Made by a program: the position numbers and the translations under genes. Positions 44,579 to 54,394 of a DNA stretch of 64,000 bases are shown piece after piece (position 1 is the first letter of the stretch; every line of letters begins with the position of its first letter). The notes beneath the pieces were generated by a model that saw nothing but the letters and a program-made list of their open reading frames with translations, was not told where the DNA came from and made no database searches. Source of the stretch: Halolamina pelagica (GTDB lineage: Archaea > Halobacteriota > Halobacteria > Halobacteriales > Haloferacaceae); assembly GCF_900115675.1 (NCBI RefSeq), contig NZ_FOXI01000002.1, positions 186,001 through 250,000 on the forward strand, read 5' to 3'.

Positions 44579-46408
44579 ATGAGCGAGCGAGCACGCGCCG
44601 CGGCCAGACCTCCCGAGGAGGAGGGGAACCCAACGCGCGACAACGACAGCACGGAATCGAGCGAGAACCAGACTGAGGCGACCCCAGCTGCGAGTGCCGG
44701 GTGCTCGCCGACGACCGGCGCCGACGCCGCGATCGCCGCCCTCGACGCGGCGGGCGTCGAACACGTCTTCGGCGTGCAGGGCGGCGCGATCATGCCCGTC
44801 TACGACGCGCTCGCCGAGGCCGACTCCGCGCCGACTCACGTCACGATGGCCCACGAGCAGGCGGCGGCCCACGCCGCCGACGCCTACGGGCAGGTGACGG
44901 GCGAGCCGGGCGTCTGTATGGCCACCTCCGGCCCGGGCGCGACGAACCTCGTCACCGGGATCGCCGACGCCGACATGGACTCCGATCCCCTCGTCGCGCT
45001 GACGGGGCAGGTGCCGACGGAGTTCCTGGGCAACGACGCGTTCCAGGAGACCGACACCGTCGGCGTCACCCGGCCGATCACGAAGGAGAACTACGTCGCG
45101 GGCGAGGCCGACGCGGTCGGCCCCTCCGTCGGCGAGGCGGTCGAACTCGCGGGCGCCGGCCGCCCGGGGCCGACGCTGGTCGACCTGCCGAAGGACGCCA
45201 GCACGGCCGAGATGACGACCGACGCCGACCCCGACGCCGGCCTGCCCGAGTACTACGAGGCCCCCGAGCGTGCCGACGGACCCGCGGTCGACGCGGCCGC
45301 CGACGCGCTCGCCCGAGCCGAGCGCCCCGTGGTGCTCGCGGGCGGCGGCGTCGTGAAAGCCGACGCCAGCGAGGAGCTGCGGGCGTTCGTCGAGCGCTTC
45401 GACGTGCCCGTGGTGACGACGATGCCCGGCATCGGTACGGTCCCGGAGGACGACGAGCGCTGTCTCTCCTTCGCCGGCATGCACGGCACCGGCGCCGCGA
45501 ACATGGCGGTCTCACACACCGACTGCCTGTTCGCGATCGGGACGCGCTTCGACGACCGCCTCACCGGCGGCATCGAGACGTTCGCCCCCGAGGCCGAGGT
45601 GATCCACGCCGACATCGACGCCGCCGAGATCTCGAAGAACGTCGAGGCGGACCACCCGCTGGTCGGCGACGCCGCGGCGGTGATCGAGCAGGTTCACGAC
45701 GCGCTCGAGGCGCGATCCGACGCCGACGGCCACGCCGCGTGGCGGGAGCAGTGCCGCGAGTGGGAGGAGACCTATCCCATGACCTACGCGGCGCCGGAGG
45801 AGGAGCCGCTGAAGCCGCAGTTCGTCGTCGAGGCCGCCGACGCGGCGACCGACGACGACGCGATCGTCACCACCGGCGTCGGCCAGCACCAGATGTGGGC
45901 CGCGCAGTACTGGACGTACTGCGACCCGCGCGCCTGGGTCTCCAGCCACGGGCTGGGGACGATGGGGTACGGCCTGCCCGCCGCCATCGGCGCCAAGGTC
46001 GCCGCGCCCGACCGGGAGGTCGTCTGCTTCGAGGGCGACGGCTCCTTCATGATGACGCTGCAGGAGCTCTCGGTCGCCGCCCGGGAGAACCTCGACGTGA
46101 CCGTGATCGTCCTCAACAACGAGGCGATCGGGATGGTGCGCCAGTGGCAGGACGCCTTCTTCGAGGGCCGACACACGGCCTCGGAGTACGGCTGGATGCC
46201 CGAGTTCGCACCCATCGCCGAGGCGTTCGGCGCGCGCGGGTTCACGCTCGAGGACTACGACGAGGTCGCCGACACGCTCGAAGCGGCGTTCACCCACGAC
46301 GGCCCCTCGGTCGTCGACGCCCGGATCGACCCGGCGGAGAACGTCTACCCGATGGTGAAAAGCGGCGGCGACAACAGCGGCTTCGCACTGTCGGAGGCCC
46401 AGCTATGA
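44579..46408 (+). CDS. ilvB: Acetolactate synthase large subunit
   Basis: A 609-aa TPP enzyme making acetolactate or acetohydroxybutyrate. The first 40 residues are a low-complexity acidic extension. Then GVEHVFGVQGGAIMPVYDAL, the catalytic Glu in AHEQAAAHAADAYG, FAD region GMHGTGAANMAV, and the TPP motif GDGSFMMTLQELS to NNEAIGMVRQW. First gene of a seven-gene operon with ATGA or longer overlaps. No Shine-Dalgarno precedes the ATG, so it is either reinitiated after the leader ORF or made from an internal promoter (weak TATA-like CATTACC near 44542). Confidence 0.96.
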   Translation: MSERARAAARPPEEEGNPTRDNDSTESSENQTEATPAASAGCSPTTGADAAIAALDAAGVEHVFGVQGGAIMPVYDALAEADSAPTHVTMAHEQAAAHAADAYGQVTGEPGVCMATSGPGATNLVTGIADADMDSDPLVALTGQVPTEFLGNDAFQETDTVGVTRPITKENYVAGEADAVGPSVGEAVELAGAGRPGPTLVDLPKDASTAEMTTDADPDAGLPEYYEAPERADGPAVDAAADALARAERPVVLAGGGVVKADASEELRAFVERFDVPVVTTMPGIGTVPEDDERCLSFAGMHGTGAANMAVSHTDCLFAIGTRFDDRLTGGIETFAPEAEVIHADIDAAEISKNVEADHPLVGDAAAVIEQVHDALEARSDADGHAAWREQCREWEETYPMTYAAPEEEPLKPQFVVEAADAATDDDAIVTTGVGQHQMWAAQYWTYCDPRAWVSSHGLGTMGYGLPAAIGAKVAAPDREVVCFEGDGSFMMTLQELSVAARENLDVTVIVLNNEAIGMVRQWQDAFFEGRHTASEYGWMPEFAPIAEAFGARGFTLEDYDEVADTLEAAFTHDGPSVVDARIDPAENVYPMVKSGGDNSGFALSEAQL

Positions 46409-47157
46409 GCCGGGAGCGAGCCGAAGCCAACTCCGCGGATCAGGACGCTGAACGGGATGGATTGACGGGGCCCGGCCCAGACGAGCGCGAGCGACCCAGC
46501 GGCCGACGCTCGAAGGAGGGCGTCCGAGTCGACCCCGACGCCGAGGCCAGCCATCCGGAGCGTCGAACCACCATCTCGGCGCTGGTGAAACACGAACCGG
46601 GCGTGCTGGCGGAGGTCGCCGGGCTGGTGAGTCGCCGACGGTTCGACATCGACTCGCTGACCGTCGGCCAGACGACCAACCCCGAGACCGCCCGGGTGAC
46701 GCTGACCATCGAGGAGCCGGAGCCGGGCGTCCGGCAGGTCGAGAAGCAGTTGGCGAAGCTGGTGCCGGTGATCTCGGTCCGCGAACTGGGCCGGGACGCG
46801 GTCCGGCGCGAGCTGGCGGTGCTGAAAGTCCACGACGATCGGCCCGCGGCCGTCGAGTCCGTCGCGGAGATGTTCGACGCTCGGACCCTCGACGCCGAGC
46901 CCGGCACGGTGACCGTCGAGGTGACGGGCAGTTCCGCGGAGGTCGACCGGGCGATCGAGGCGTTCCAGCGCTTCGGCGTCCGGGAGCTGACTCGCACGGG
47001 CACGGCCGCGCTGGCCCGCGGGACCGAGTGGACCACCGACGCGGAGGCAGAGCGCTACGAGCGCACGCGGCTCCGGCCCGAAACGGCGTCGACGGATCGA
47101 GCGACCGAGAACCGCGGTGCGGCGACGGCGCCGGAGGCGCCGACGAACGATGACTGA
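46405..47157 (+). CDS. ilvN: Acetolactate synthase regulatory (small) subunit
   Basis: A 250-aa protein, longer than bacterial IlvN/IlvH (about 160-170 aa) because of acidic tails on both ends. The core has an ACT domain ([20 protein letters not shown] then [12 protein letters not shown]) and the C-terminal ALS_ss domain ([12 protein letters not shown] to [13 protein letters not shown]). It gives valine feedback control and activates IlvB. ATGA overlap with ilvB; its end overlaps the ilvC start. Confidence 0.94.
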   Translation: MSRERAEANSADQDAERDGLTGPGPDERERPSGRRSKEGVRVDPDAEASHPERRTTISALVKHEPGVLAEVAGLVSRRRFDIDSLTVGQTTNPETARVTLTIEEPEPGVRQVEKQLAKLVPVISVRELGRDAVRRELAVLKVHDDRPAAVESVAEMFDARTLDAEPGTVTVEVTGSSAEVDRAIEAFQRFGVRELTRTGTAALARGTEWTTDAEAERYERTRLRPETASTDRATENRGAATAPEAPTNDD

Positions 47158-48181
47158 GAACACGATCTACCACGACGACGACGCGACGCACAGCTACATC
47201 GAGGAGAAGACGGTCGCGGTGCTCGGCTACGGCAGCCAGGGGCACGCCCACGCCCAGAACCTCGCGGAGAGCGGGGTGGACGTGATCGTCGGCCTGCGAG
47301 AGGGGTCGGCCTCACGGACGGCGGCCCGCGAGGACGGGCTCACCGTCGCGACGCCGACCGAGGCCGCGGCGGCCGCGGACGTGGTGTCGATGCTCGTCCC
47401 GGACAACGTCCAGCCCGACGTGTACGCGGCGATCGAGGCGGAACTCGACGCCGGCGACACGCTCCAGTTCGCCCACGGGTTCAACGTCCACTACGACCAG
47501 ATCGAGCCGCCCGAGGACGTGGACGTGACGATGGTCGCGCCGAAGGGGCCCGGCCACATCGTCCGCCGGCAGTACGCCGACGGCGAGGGAACGCCCGGGC
47601 TGCTCGCGGTGTACCGCGACGCGACCGGCGAGGCCAAACAGGAGGCGCTGGCCTACGCCGACGCCATCGGCTGCACCCGGGCGGGGGTCATCGAGACCAC
47701 GTTCCGTGAGGAGACCGAGACCGACCTGTTCGGCGAGCAGGCGGTGCTCTGTGGCGGCGTCACCGAACTCGTGAAGGCGGGCTACGAGACGCTGACCGAC
47801 GCCGGCTACAGCGAGGAGATGGCCTACTTCGAGTGTCTGAACGAGCTCAAACTCATCGTCGACCTGCTGTACGAGGGCGGGATGAGCGAGATGTGGGACT
47901 CCGTCTCCGACACCGCGGAGTACGGCGGGCTCACCCGCGGCGAGGTGGTCGTCGACGACCACACGCGCGAGCGGATGGAGACCGTCCTCGAGGAGGTCCA
48001 GAACGGGGAGTTCGCCCGCGAGTGGATCGCCGAGAACCAGGCCGGCCGGCCGTCCTACGGCCAGCGTCGCCGCGCCGAGAAGGCCCACGACATCGAGGAC
48101 GTGGGCGAGGAACTCCGCGCGCTGTTCGCCTGGAGCGAGGAAGAGAACCGAGAGAAAGCCAACGCGCCCGCGGACGACTGA
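47150..48181 (+). CDS. ilvC: Ketol-acid reductoisomerase
   Basis: A 343-aa class I KARI. NADPH-binding [17 protein letters not shown], catalytic His in [12 protein letters not shown], metal-site acidic residues in [14 protein letters not shown] and [19 protein letters not shown]. The loop after the Rossmann Gly motif (LREGSASR) has Arg and Ser, in keeping with NADPH. It overlaps the ilvN stop by eight bases. Confidence 0.96.
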   Translation: MTENTIYHDDDATHSYIEEKTVAVLGYGSQGHAHAQNLAESGVDVIVGLREGSASRTAAREDGLTVATPTEAAAAADVVSMLVPDNVQPDVYAAIEAELDAGDTLQFAHGFNVHYDQIEPPEDVDVTMVAPKGPGHIVRRQYADGEGTPGLLAVYRDATGEAKQEALAYADAIGCTRAGVIETTFREETETDLFGEQAVLCGGVTELVKAGYETLTDAGYSEEMAYFECLNELKLIVDLLYEGGMSEMWDSVSDTAEYGGLTRGEVVVDDHTRERMETVLEEVQNGEFAREWIAENQAGRPSYGQRRRAEKAHDIEDVGEELRALFAWSEEENREKANAPADD

Positions 48182-48183
48182 CA

Positions 48184-48540
48184 ATGCCACGACACACCGA
48201 CACCGACGACCGATCGGACCGACGAGCAACCACCACCGACCAGCGGACCATGGCCGAAGTGAGCCACACCAACCCCGAGACCGGGGAGACGTTCGGCGAC
48301 TCGCAGGTGTTCGAGCGCGGGAAGGTCGCCGTCGTCGACGGCGGCCAAGCCGACACCGGACCGGAGGACGACGACCGGGAGGACGACCCGATGGGCGATG
48401 TCGACCACACGCCCAGACACGACGCCCCCGACGCGAGCGAGGTGTACGACCGCGGCGTCGAGCGGGTCGACGATGAGGGGGACGATGACGAGGCCGAAGC
48501 GGCCCACGACGCGAAGTCGGAACCCGAGGCCGACGTATGA
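48184..48540 (+). CDS. Small very acidic protein of unknown function inside the ilv-leu operon
   Basis: A 118-aa low-complexity protein with no signal peptide or membrane segment. Recognisable bits are a motif [19 protein letters not shown] and a looser second version ([18 protein letters not shown]). It starts two bases after the ilvC stop, and its own stop overlaps leuC (ATGA). Retention between ilvC and leuC suggests a role in the pathway, such as an assembly or stability factor for LeuCD, but this is inference only. Confidence 0.8.
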   Translation: MPRHTDTDDRSDRRATTTDQRTMAEVSHTNPETGETFGDSQVFERGKVAVVDGGQADTGPEDDDREDDPMGDVDHTPRHDAPDASEVYDRGVERVDDEGDDDEAEAAHDAKSEPEADV

Positions 48541-49964
48541 GCGAGGGGACGCTGTACGACGCGGTCTGGGACCGCCACCGCGTCCGACGGCTCCCCAGCG
48601 GCCAGGACCAGCTGTTCGTCGGCCTCCACCTGATCCACGAGGTCACCAGCCCGCAGGCGTTCGGGATGCTGGAGGAACGTGACCTCGAGGTCGCCTACCC
48701 CGAGCGCACCCACGCGACGGTCGACCACATCGTCCCCACCGACGACCGCGAGCGCCCCTACGACGACGACGCCGCGGAGTCGATGATGGCGAAACTGGAG
48801 GAGAACGTCGCCGACGCCGGCCTGACGTTCGACCACCCCGACACCGGCCGGCAGGGGATCGTCCACGTCATCGGCCCGGAGCAGGGGCTGACCCAGCCCG
48901 GGATGACCGTCGTCTGCGGCGACTCCCACACCGCGACCCACGGCGCCTTCGGCGCGCTGGCGTTCGGCATCGGCACCTCCCAGATCCGGGACGTGTTCGC
49001 CACCGGCACCGTCGCGATGGAGAAGCAGGCGGTCCGCCGGATCGAGGTCACGGGTGAGCTCGGCGACGGCGTCACCGCGAAGGACCTCATCCTGACGATC
49101 ATCGGCGAGCTCGGCACCGACGGCGGCGTCGGCTACGTGTACGAGTACGGCGGCCCGGCCGTCGAGTCGCTGTCGATGCCGGGGCGGATGACCGTCTGCA
49201 ACATGTCGATCGAGGGCGGCGCCCGCGCGGGCTACGTCAACCCCGACGAGACCACCTACGAGTGGCTATCCGAGACCGACGCGTTCGAGGCCTCGCCCGG
49301 GAAGTTCGCCGACCGAAAGGGGTACTGGGAGTCGATCCGCTCGGGCGACGACGCGACCTACGACGACGTGGTCACCATCGACGCCGCCGAGATCGAGCCG
49401 ACGGTGACGTGGGGCACGACGCCAGGCCAGACCGTCGGCGTCTCCGAACCAGTCCCGGCGCCCGAGACCCTCCCGTCCGACGACCGCGCGGTCGCCGAGC
49501 GCGCACAGGACCACATGGGCGTCGAGCCGGGCGAGCCGATGGCCGGCTTCCCTGTCGACGTGGCGTTCCTCGGCTCCTGTACGAACGCGCGGCTCCCGGA
49601 CCTGCGTGCGGCCGCCGAGATCGTCGAGGGCCACGAGGTCGCCGACGACGTTCGGGGGCTGGTCGTCCCCGGCAGCCAGCGCGTGAAAGCCGCCGCCGAG
49701 CGGGAGGGGCTGGACGAGGCCTTCCGCGCCGCGGGCTTCGAGTGGCGCGGCGCGGGCTGCTCGATGTGTCTCGGGATGAACGACGACCAGCTGGAGGGCG
49801 ACGAGGTCTGTGCGTCCTCCTCGAACCGGAACTTCGTCGGGCGCCAGGGCAGCGCCGACGGCCGGACGATCCTGATGAGCCCGGAGATGGTCGCCGCCGC
49901 CGCCGTAACGGGGGAAGTGACCGACGTGCGCGAACTGGCAGCGGCGCCGGAGGTGGCGCGATGA
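48537..49964 (+). CDS. leuC: 3-isopropylmalate dehydratase large subunit
   Basis: A 475-aa aconitase-family protein: start [31 protein letters not shown], the [4Fe-4S] cysteines in [14 protein letters not shown] and [13 protein letters not shown], and [11 protein letters not shown]. It isomerises 2- to 3-isopropylmalate together with LeuD. ATGA overlaps on both sides. Confidence 0.96.
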   Translation: MSEGTLYDAVWDRHRVRRLPSGQDQLFVGLHLIHEVTSPQAFGMLEERDLEVAYPERTHATVDHIVPTDDRERPYDDDAAESMMAKLEENVADAGLTFDHPDTGRQGIVHVIGPEQGLTQPGMTVVCGDSHTATHGAFGALAFGIGTSQIRDVFATGTVAMEKQAVRRIEVTGELGDGVTAKDLILTIIGELGTDGGVGYVYEYGGPAVESLSMPGRMTVCNMSIEGGARAGYVNPDETTYEWLSETDAFEASPGKFADRKGYWESIRSGDDATYDDVVTIDAAEIEPTVTWGTTPGQTVGVSEPVPAPETLPSDDRAVAERAQDHMGVEPGEPMAGFPVDVAFLGSCTNARLPDLRAAAEIVEGHEVADDVRGLVVPGSQRVKAAAEREGLDEAFRAAGFEWRGAGCSMCLGMNDDQLEGDEVCASSSNRNFVGRQGSADGRTILMSPEMVAAAAVTGEVTDVRELAAAPEVAR

Positions 49965-50620
49965 GCGCTCCCGACGGCGACGATGCCGTCGACGCGCCGG
50001 CGGTCGAACGCGTCACGGGCACGGGCGTCCCCGTCCGCGGGAACGACATCGACACCGACCAGATCATCCCGTCGCGGTTCCTGAAGGTGCTCACCTTCGA
50101 GGGGCTCGGGGAGTTCGCCTTCTTCGACCAGCGCTACGAGAACACCGGGCCGGACGCCGACGGCGGCGAGACGGCCGAGAGCCCTACCGACCACCCGTTC
50201 AACGAGGAGGGCTTTCAGGACGCGAACGTGCTGGTCGTCAACGCCAACTTCGGCTGTGGCTCCTCCCGGGAGCACGCGCCCCAAGCCCTCCAGCGCTGGG
50301 GTATCGACGCCGTCGTCGGCGAGTCCTTCGCCGAAATCTTCGCCGGGAACTGTCTCGCGCTGGGGATCCCGACGGTAACTGCCGAGACCGAGGAGATCGA
50401 GGCGCTACAGGACCACGTCGAGACACACCCCGACACCGAGATCACCGTCGACGTGGCCGACGAGCGCGTGAGCTACGCCGACCGCGAGATCGACGCCGCG
50501 GTCGATCCGGCCCAGCATCAGTCGCTCGTGGCCGGCGAGTGGGACACGACGGCGCTGCTGGGCTCGAACCCCGAGCAGGTCGCCGAGACGGCCGCCTCGC
50601 TGCCCTACACCGACCGATGA
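49961..50620 (+). CDS. leuD: 3-isopropylmalate dehydratase small subunit
   Basis: A 219-aa swivelling-domain partner of Leu[21 protein letters not shown] and the substrate-loop [29 protein letters not shown]. Starts with ATGA at the leuC stop and ends in ATGA at leuB. Confidence 0.96.
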   Translation: MSAPDGDDAVDAPAVERVTGTGVPVRGNDIDTDQIIPSRFLKVLTFEGLGEFAFFDQRYENTGPDADGGETAESPTDHPFNEEGFQDANVLVVNANFGCGSSREHAPQALQRWGIDAVVGESFAEIFAGNCLALGIPTVTAETEEIEALQDHVETHPDTEITVDVADERVSYADREIDAAVDPAQHQSLVAGEWDTTALLGSNPEQVAETAASLPYTDR

Positions 50621-51594
50621 CCGACGAGATCGCGGTCGTCCCGGGCGACGGGATCGGGGGGGAGGTAGTCCCCGCGGCAGTCCGCGTGCTCGAAGCAGTC
50701 GATCCCGACTTCTCGTTCGTCAAGGCCGAGGCCGGCGACGCGGTCGCCGAGGCGCGGGGGACGCCGCTGCCCGACTCGACCGTCGAGACCGTCGAGGGCG
50801 CCGACGCGACGCTGTTCGGCGCCGCGGGCGAGACGGCCGCGGACGTGATCCTCCCGCTCCGGGAGGCGGTCGGGAGCTTCGCGAACGTCCGGCCCGCGCG
50901 GGCCTACCCGGGCGTCGACGCGCTCCGCCCCGAGACGGACCTGGTGTTCGTCCGGGAGAACACCGAGGGCGTCTACGCGGGCCACGAGAGCGATCTCGGG
51001 CAGGGGGTGACGACGCTCACCCGCGTGGTCACCGAGTCCGCATCGCGGCGGATCGCCGAGTTCGGGTTCGAGTACGCCGCCGAGCGCGGCGCCGACGTGA
51101 CCGTCGCGCACAAGGCGAACGTGATGCGCACCACGGACGGCCGGTTCCTCGATTCGGTCGACGCCGTGGCCGACGAGCGCGGCGCGGAGTACGACACGGA
51201 ACTGATGGACGCGCTGGCGACGAAGCTTGCGCTCGATCCGAGTCAGTACGACGTGATCGTCTGTCCGAACCTCGCGGGCGACGTGCTCTCCGACCTCGCG
51301 GCGGGGCTGGTCGGCGGGCTCGGCCTCCTGCCCTCCGCCAACGTCGGCGCCGAGAACGGCCTGTTCGAGCCGGTCCACGGCACCGCGCCGGACATCGCCG
51401 GCGAGGGCGTCGCTAACCCCGCGGCGGCGATCCTGAGCGCGGCGATGCTGCTCTCGAATCTGGATCACGAGGCCGAGGCGGCGCGCGTGCGCTCGGCAGT
51501 CGAACGCGTACTCGAAGACGGCCCCAGAACGCCGGATCTCGGCGGCTCGGCCACGACCGGCGAGGTCGCCGACGCCGTGATCCAACGGCTCTAG
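50617..51594 (+). CDS. leuB: 3-isopropylmalate dehydrogenase
   Basis: A 325-aa beta-decarboxylating dehydrogenase: [20 protein letters not shown], the arginines in [11 protein letters not shown] and [11 protein letters not shown], the YD pair in [18 protein letters not shown] and the NAD site [18 protein letters not shown]. It completes the leucine branch. The close relatives isocitrate and homoisocitrate dehydrogenase are excluded by operon context. Last gene of the operon; tail-to-tail with the DUF1405 gene, overlapping four bases. Confidence 0.95.
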   Translation: MTDEIAVVPGDGIGGEVVPAAVRVLEAVDPDFSFVKAEAGDAVAEARGTPLPDSTVETVEGADATLFGAAGETAADVILPLREAVGSFANVRPARAYPGVDALRPETDLVFVRENTEGVYAGHESDLGQGVTTLTRVVTESASRRIAEFGFEYAAERGADVTVAHKANVMRTTDGRFLDSVDAVADERGAEYDTELMDALATKLALDPSQYDVIVCPNLAGDVLSDLAAGLVGGLGLLPSANVGAENGLFEPVHGTAPDIAGEGVANPAAAILSAAMLLSNLDHEAEAARVRSAVERVLEDGPRTPDLGGSATTGEVADAVIQRL

Positions 51595-52346
51595 CGGTCG
51601 GGTTCCCCGAGCGGTTCCAGCTTCTTCACCCGGGTCGACAGGGTCAGAAACGTCGCCGTGAGCGTGAGCACGACAGCGCCCGCGGCCGCGAGGAGGTGGA
51701 TCTCCGACGGGTGTGTGAGGAACCCGTCGGCGCCCACGATCTGTCCGGGGATCAGGGTGTGATGCGGCGTGCCGAGCAGCGGAACGAAGTAGTCGACGAG
51801 GTCGTTCAGGCCGTACCACAGCACGGCGACGGCGACGGCCCGGACCGGGAAGTCGGAGATCCGGTGGAGGACGAACGCCTGCAGCACCATCGCGAGGTGG
51901 CTGAACAGGAGGAAGAGGTACATCGGGAGGGGGTTGACCGCCCGGAACCCGTCGGCGAAGACGAGCAGGACGTACGGCGTCCAGAGGCCGAGCTTCCAGC
52001 AGCCGAAGAAGGCCAACGAGTTCAGGTACTCGCTGTTGCGGTTCAGCGCCCACGCGCCGAACGCGAGGGCGATGAACAGCGTCGCCACCGGGCTGTCGGG
52101 CACCAGCGGCCACAGCAGCGCCGGCTCCGCGGCGAACTGCCCGGTGATCAGCGGGTCCGAGAGCGGCAGCGGGTGGAAGCCGTAGTACCAGAAGCCGAAG
52201 GCGGTGCCGACGAGGTTGGTGACGACGACGAGCCACACCGCCCGGAGGCCGAGGTCCTCGACGGCCCGCGGAACGGGGGCGAGCCAACGCGGGAGCGCGT
52301 CGCGATCGGGCAGGCGTGAGCGTGGGAGCAGGCCCGGCAGGGTCAT
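51591..52346 (-). CDS. DUF1405-family membrane protein
   Basis: A 251-aa protein with six hydrophobic segments, including [19 protein letters not shown] and [19 protein letters not shown]. The conserved set [22 protein letters not shown] and [11 protein letters not shown] marks the DUF1405 family; no activity is known to me. Start chosen at 52346 (MTLPGLLP), as an extra upstream Met at 52373 gives a proline-rich stub. Confidence 0.82.
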   Translation of the reverse strand: MTLPGLLPRSRLPDRDALPRWLAPVPRAVEDLGLRAVWLVVVTNLVGTAFGFWYYGFHPLPLSDPLITGQFAAEPALLWPLVPDSPVATLFIALAFGAWALNRNSEYLNSLAFFGCWKLGLWTPYVLLVFADGFRAVNPLPMYLFLLFSHLAMVLQAFVLHRISDFPVRAVAVAVLWYGLNDLVDYFVPLLGTPHHTLIPGQIVGADGFLTHPSEIHLLAAAGAVVLTLTATFLTLSTRVKKLEPLGEPDR

Positions 52347-52370
52347 GGGTTCCCGGCCGGGCGGGGGCGG

Positions 52371-52520
52371 CAAAGGGCTGCCGGTGCCGGTGCGGGCAGA
52401 CCGGGAGCGACGAAGGGTTGCCGGTACTGGTGCGGGCAGACCGGGAGCGACGAAGGGCCGCCGGTACTGGTGCGGGCAGACCGGGAGCGACGAAGGGCTA
52501 CCAGTGGGAGTGCGTGCAGC
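52371..52520 (+). repeat. 40-bp tandem direct repeat, three full copies plus partial ends
   Basis: Unit CCGGTACTGGTGCGGGCAGA + CCGGGAGCGACGAAGGGCTG, repeated exactly at 52381, 52421 and 52461 with one to three changes; a partial unit precedes (52371-52380) and a degraded half follows (52501-52520). It lies in the gap between a minus-strand gene and pdxS. Because the period is 40, not a multiple of 3, it is not a coding repeat. Confidence 0.85.
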
Positions 52521-52621
52521 TTGTCGCCGACGGCGGGGGCGTGCCGCGAGCGGTGACGCCGACTCCCGGCCGAACGGGCCGAAGCCACCCCCCTTAAGTC
52601 CCGTCCGCCGTAAGGACGTGT

Positions 52622-53530
52622 ATGGACGAAGTGGACGACATCGAGGAGCTCAAACGGGGCACCGACCTCGTGAAGCGCGGCTTCGCGAAGATGCAGAAGG
52701 GCGGCGTCATCATGGACGTCGTCAACCGCGAGCAGGCCCGGATCGCCGAGGACGCCGGCGCCGTCGCGGTGATGCACCTGGAGGCAGTCCCCGCGGACAT
52801 CCGCAAGCGCGGCGGCGTCGCCCGCATGGCTAACCCCGCCGACATCGCCGAGATCACCGACGAGGTCTCGATCCCCGTGATGGGGAAGGTCCGGATCGGC
52901 CACCGGAAGGAGGCCGAGATCATGGAGGCCGCGGGCGCCGACATGGTCGACGAGAGCGAGGTCCTGACCCCCGCCGAGGAGAAGTACCACATCGACAAGC
53001 GCGACTTCACCGCCCCGTTCGTCTGCGGCGCGCGCAACCTGGGCGAGGCGCTCCGACGTATCGACGAGGGCGCGGCGATGATCCGCACCAAGGGCGAGGC
53101 CGGCACCGGCGACGTGAACCAGGCCGTCCACCACCAACGCAACATCAAGAGCGCGATCCGCAAGCTGGAGGGGATGAACTACGAGGAACGCGAGATGTGG
53201 GCCCGCGAGAACGAGGCGCCACGCGATCTCGTCCACGAGACGGCCGACCTCGGCCGGCTCCCGGTCGTCAACTTCGCGGCCGGCGGGATCGCGACCCCCG
53301 CCGACGCCGCGCTGATGATGTACCACGGCTGCGACGGCATCTTCGTCGGCTCGGGGATCTTCGGCGCGGAGGACCCCGAGATGATGGGCTCGGCCATCGT
53401 CGAGGCCGTCAACAACTGGGACGACCCCGAGGCGCTGTTCGAGATCGCCTCCGACGCGGGGAGCGGCATGCGCGGCGACGCCAACGTCGACCTCCCTGAG
53501 GAGGAGAAGCTGCAGAACCGCGGGAACTGA
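52622..53530 (+). CDS. pdxS: Pyridoxal 5'-phosphate synthase subunit PdxS
   Basis: A 302-aa TIM-barrel enzyme that builds PLP from ribose-5-phosphate, glyceraldehyde-3-phosphate and ammonia delivered by PdxT. The two catalytic lysines are in VMGKVRIGH (K89) and [10 protein letters not shown] (K157). [19 protein letters not shown] and [16 protein letters not shown] are typical. The glutaminase pdxT is not adjacent, as in many haloarchaea. PLP is needed by the cysteine desulfurase in this window. Confidence 0.96.
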   Translation: MDEVDDIEELKRGTDLVKRGFAKMQKGGVIMDVVNREQARIAEDAGAVAVMHLEAVPADIRKRGGVARMANPADIAEITDEVSIPVMGKVRIGHRKEAEIMEAAGADMVDESEVLTPAEEKYHIDKRDFTAPFVCGARNLGEALRRIDEGAAMIRTKGEAGTGDVNQAVHHQRNIKSAIRKLEGMNYEEREMWARENEAPRDLVHETADLGRLPVVNFAAGGIATPADAALMMYHGCDGIFVGSGIFGAEDPEMMGSAIVEAVNNWDDPEALFEIASDAGSGMRGDANVDLPEEEKLQNRGN

Positions 53531-53741
53531 ACGGCGACCCTTCTTTCTCGGCCGTCGACACCGACGCGGCACGCTGTGAAGCGTTCACAAATTCTGGAAG
53601 TTTTGAGAGTTCCGAAAGTCGTCGACGCCTCGAAACCCGATCACTGTCGGATTCGTGGCTATCAGGGAGGCCGCGACAGCCCCGCCGAGGGGCGAGAACC
53701 AGTCCGGATGGGTGGCGTCGGGGACGCTGAGGGTCGAACCC

Positions 53742-54212
53742 TCAGAGTTCGACGCCCGGCGGAATCAGGCTCCGCTCGCGGAGGAACTCGCCGTCGGCGT
53801 CGTAGACGAGGAACGTGTCCTTCTCGTACTCGACCATCTCCTCGCCGTCGATCGAGACGATCACGCGGTAGCCGTCGGCCTCCTCGGCCTCGGTGTAGGC
53901 TCGGGCGGCCTCGATGAACGCCAGCACGTCCTCGGCCTGTTCGTTGAGTTCGAGAACGTACTCACCGGTCACGCGGTTGGTGACAGCGACGACTCCCGGC
54001 ACGGAGTCCTCCTCGCCGAGTTCCTCCTGGAGGCGGAACGCGACGTCGACGTCCTCGCCGGCGAGCAGGTCGCCGTCGGTGTCACTGAGGCGCTCCCGAA
54101 GGCTGTCCCCGGGGCCGCTGAAGTCGATCTCGACCAGCGGCTGGGCGGGTGCTGCACCCTCCGCGGCCCAGTCGACGTTCGTCACGTCAAGTTCGAAGTA
54201 GTCGCGCCTCAT
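53742..54212 (-). CDS. Haloarchaeal protein of unknown function (DUF5793-like)
   Basis: A 156-aa acidic protein beginning MRRDYFELDVTNVDW. It is soluble and beta-rich: EDVDVAFRLQ, VVAVTNRVTGEYVLELN, YRVIVSIDGEEMVEYEKD, TFLVYDADGEFLRERSLIPP. No metal or catalytic motif. I place it in the haloarchaea-only DUF5793 group on general resemblance; the name gives no function. It is divergent from the pilus ATPase gene. Confidence 0.75.
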   Translation of the reverse strand: MRRDYFELDVTNVDWAAEGAAPAQPLVEIDFSGPGDSLRERLSDTDGDLLAGEDVDVAFRLQEELGEEDSVPGVVAVTNRVTGEYVLELNEQAEDVLAFIEAARAYTEAEEADGYRVIVSIDGEEMVEYEKDTFLVYDADGEFLRERSLIPPGVEL

Positions 54213-54394
54213 TCGATACCGGGTGGTTAGCGATGGGTACCTAAAACCGTGACGCCCGTGTGCGACCGCCCCGGCAGTTCGTGATCCGGGGCGGGACTTG
54301 CGAGCGGCGCGACGGGAACCAGTTCGTGCGGGACCCGACTCCGCAGTGCGTACAGTTTTAAGTCCGCCCCTCCGGTAGCCCACACGACTACGGT

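Noticed and set aside
44331-44582. An 83-aa ORF overlapping the leuA stop and the ilv leader region
   Set aside because: It is Arg/His/Ser-rich with no family resemblance and would cross the promoter and leader; the shorter 44437 ORF has matched promoter spacing and meaningful composition.
44701-46404. A plus-strand reading frame running through ilvB into ilvN as one long protein
   Set aside because: Over ilvB it is Arg-rich out-of-frame translation; real homology begins at the ilvN ATG 46405.
52371-52520. CRISPR array
   Set aside because: The repeats are directly adjacent with no variable spacers and no cas genes are present in the window.
52316-52597. A Cys/Arg-rich ORF across the 40-bp repeats
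   Set aside because: The 40-bp period shifts the reading frame each unit, so the apparent repeats in the translation are a by-product of the DNA repeat.
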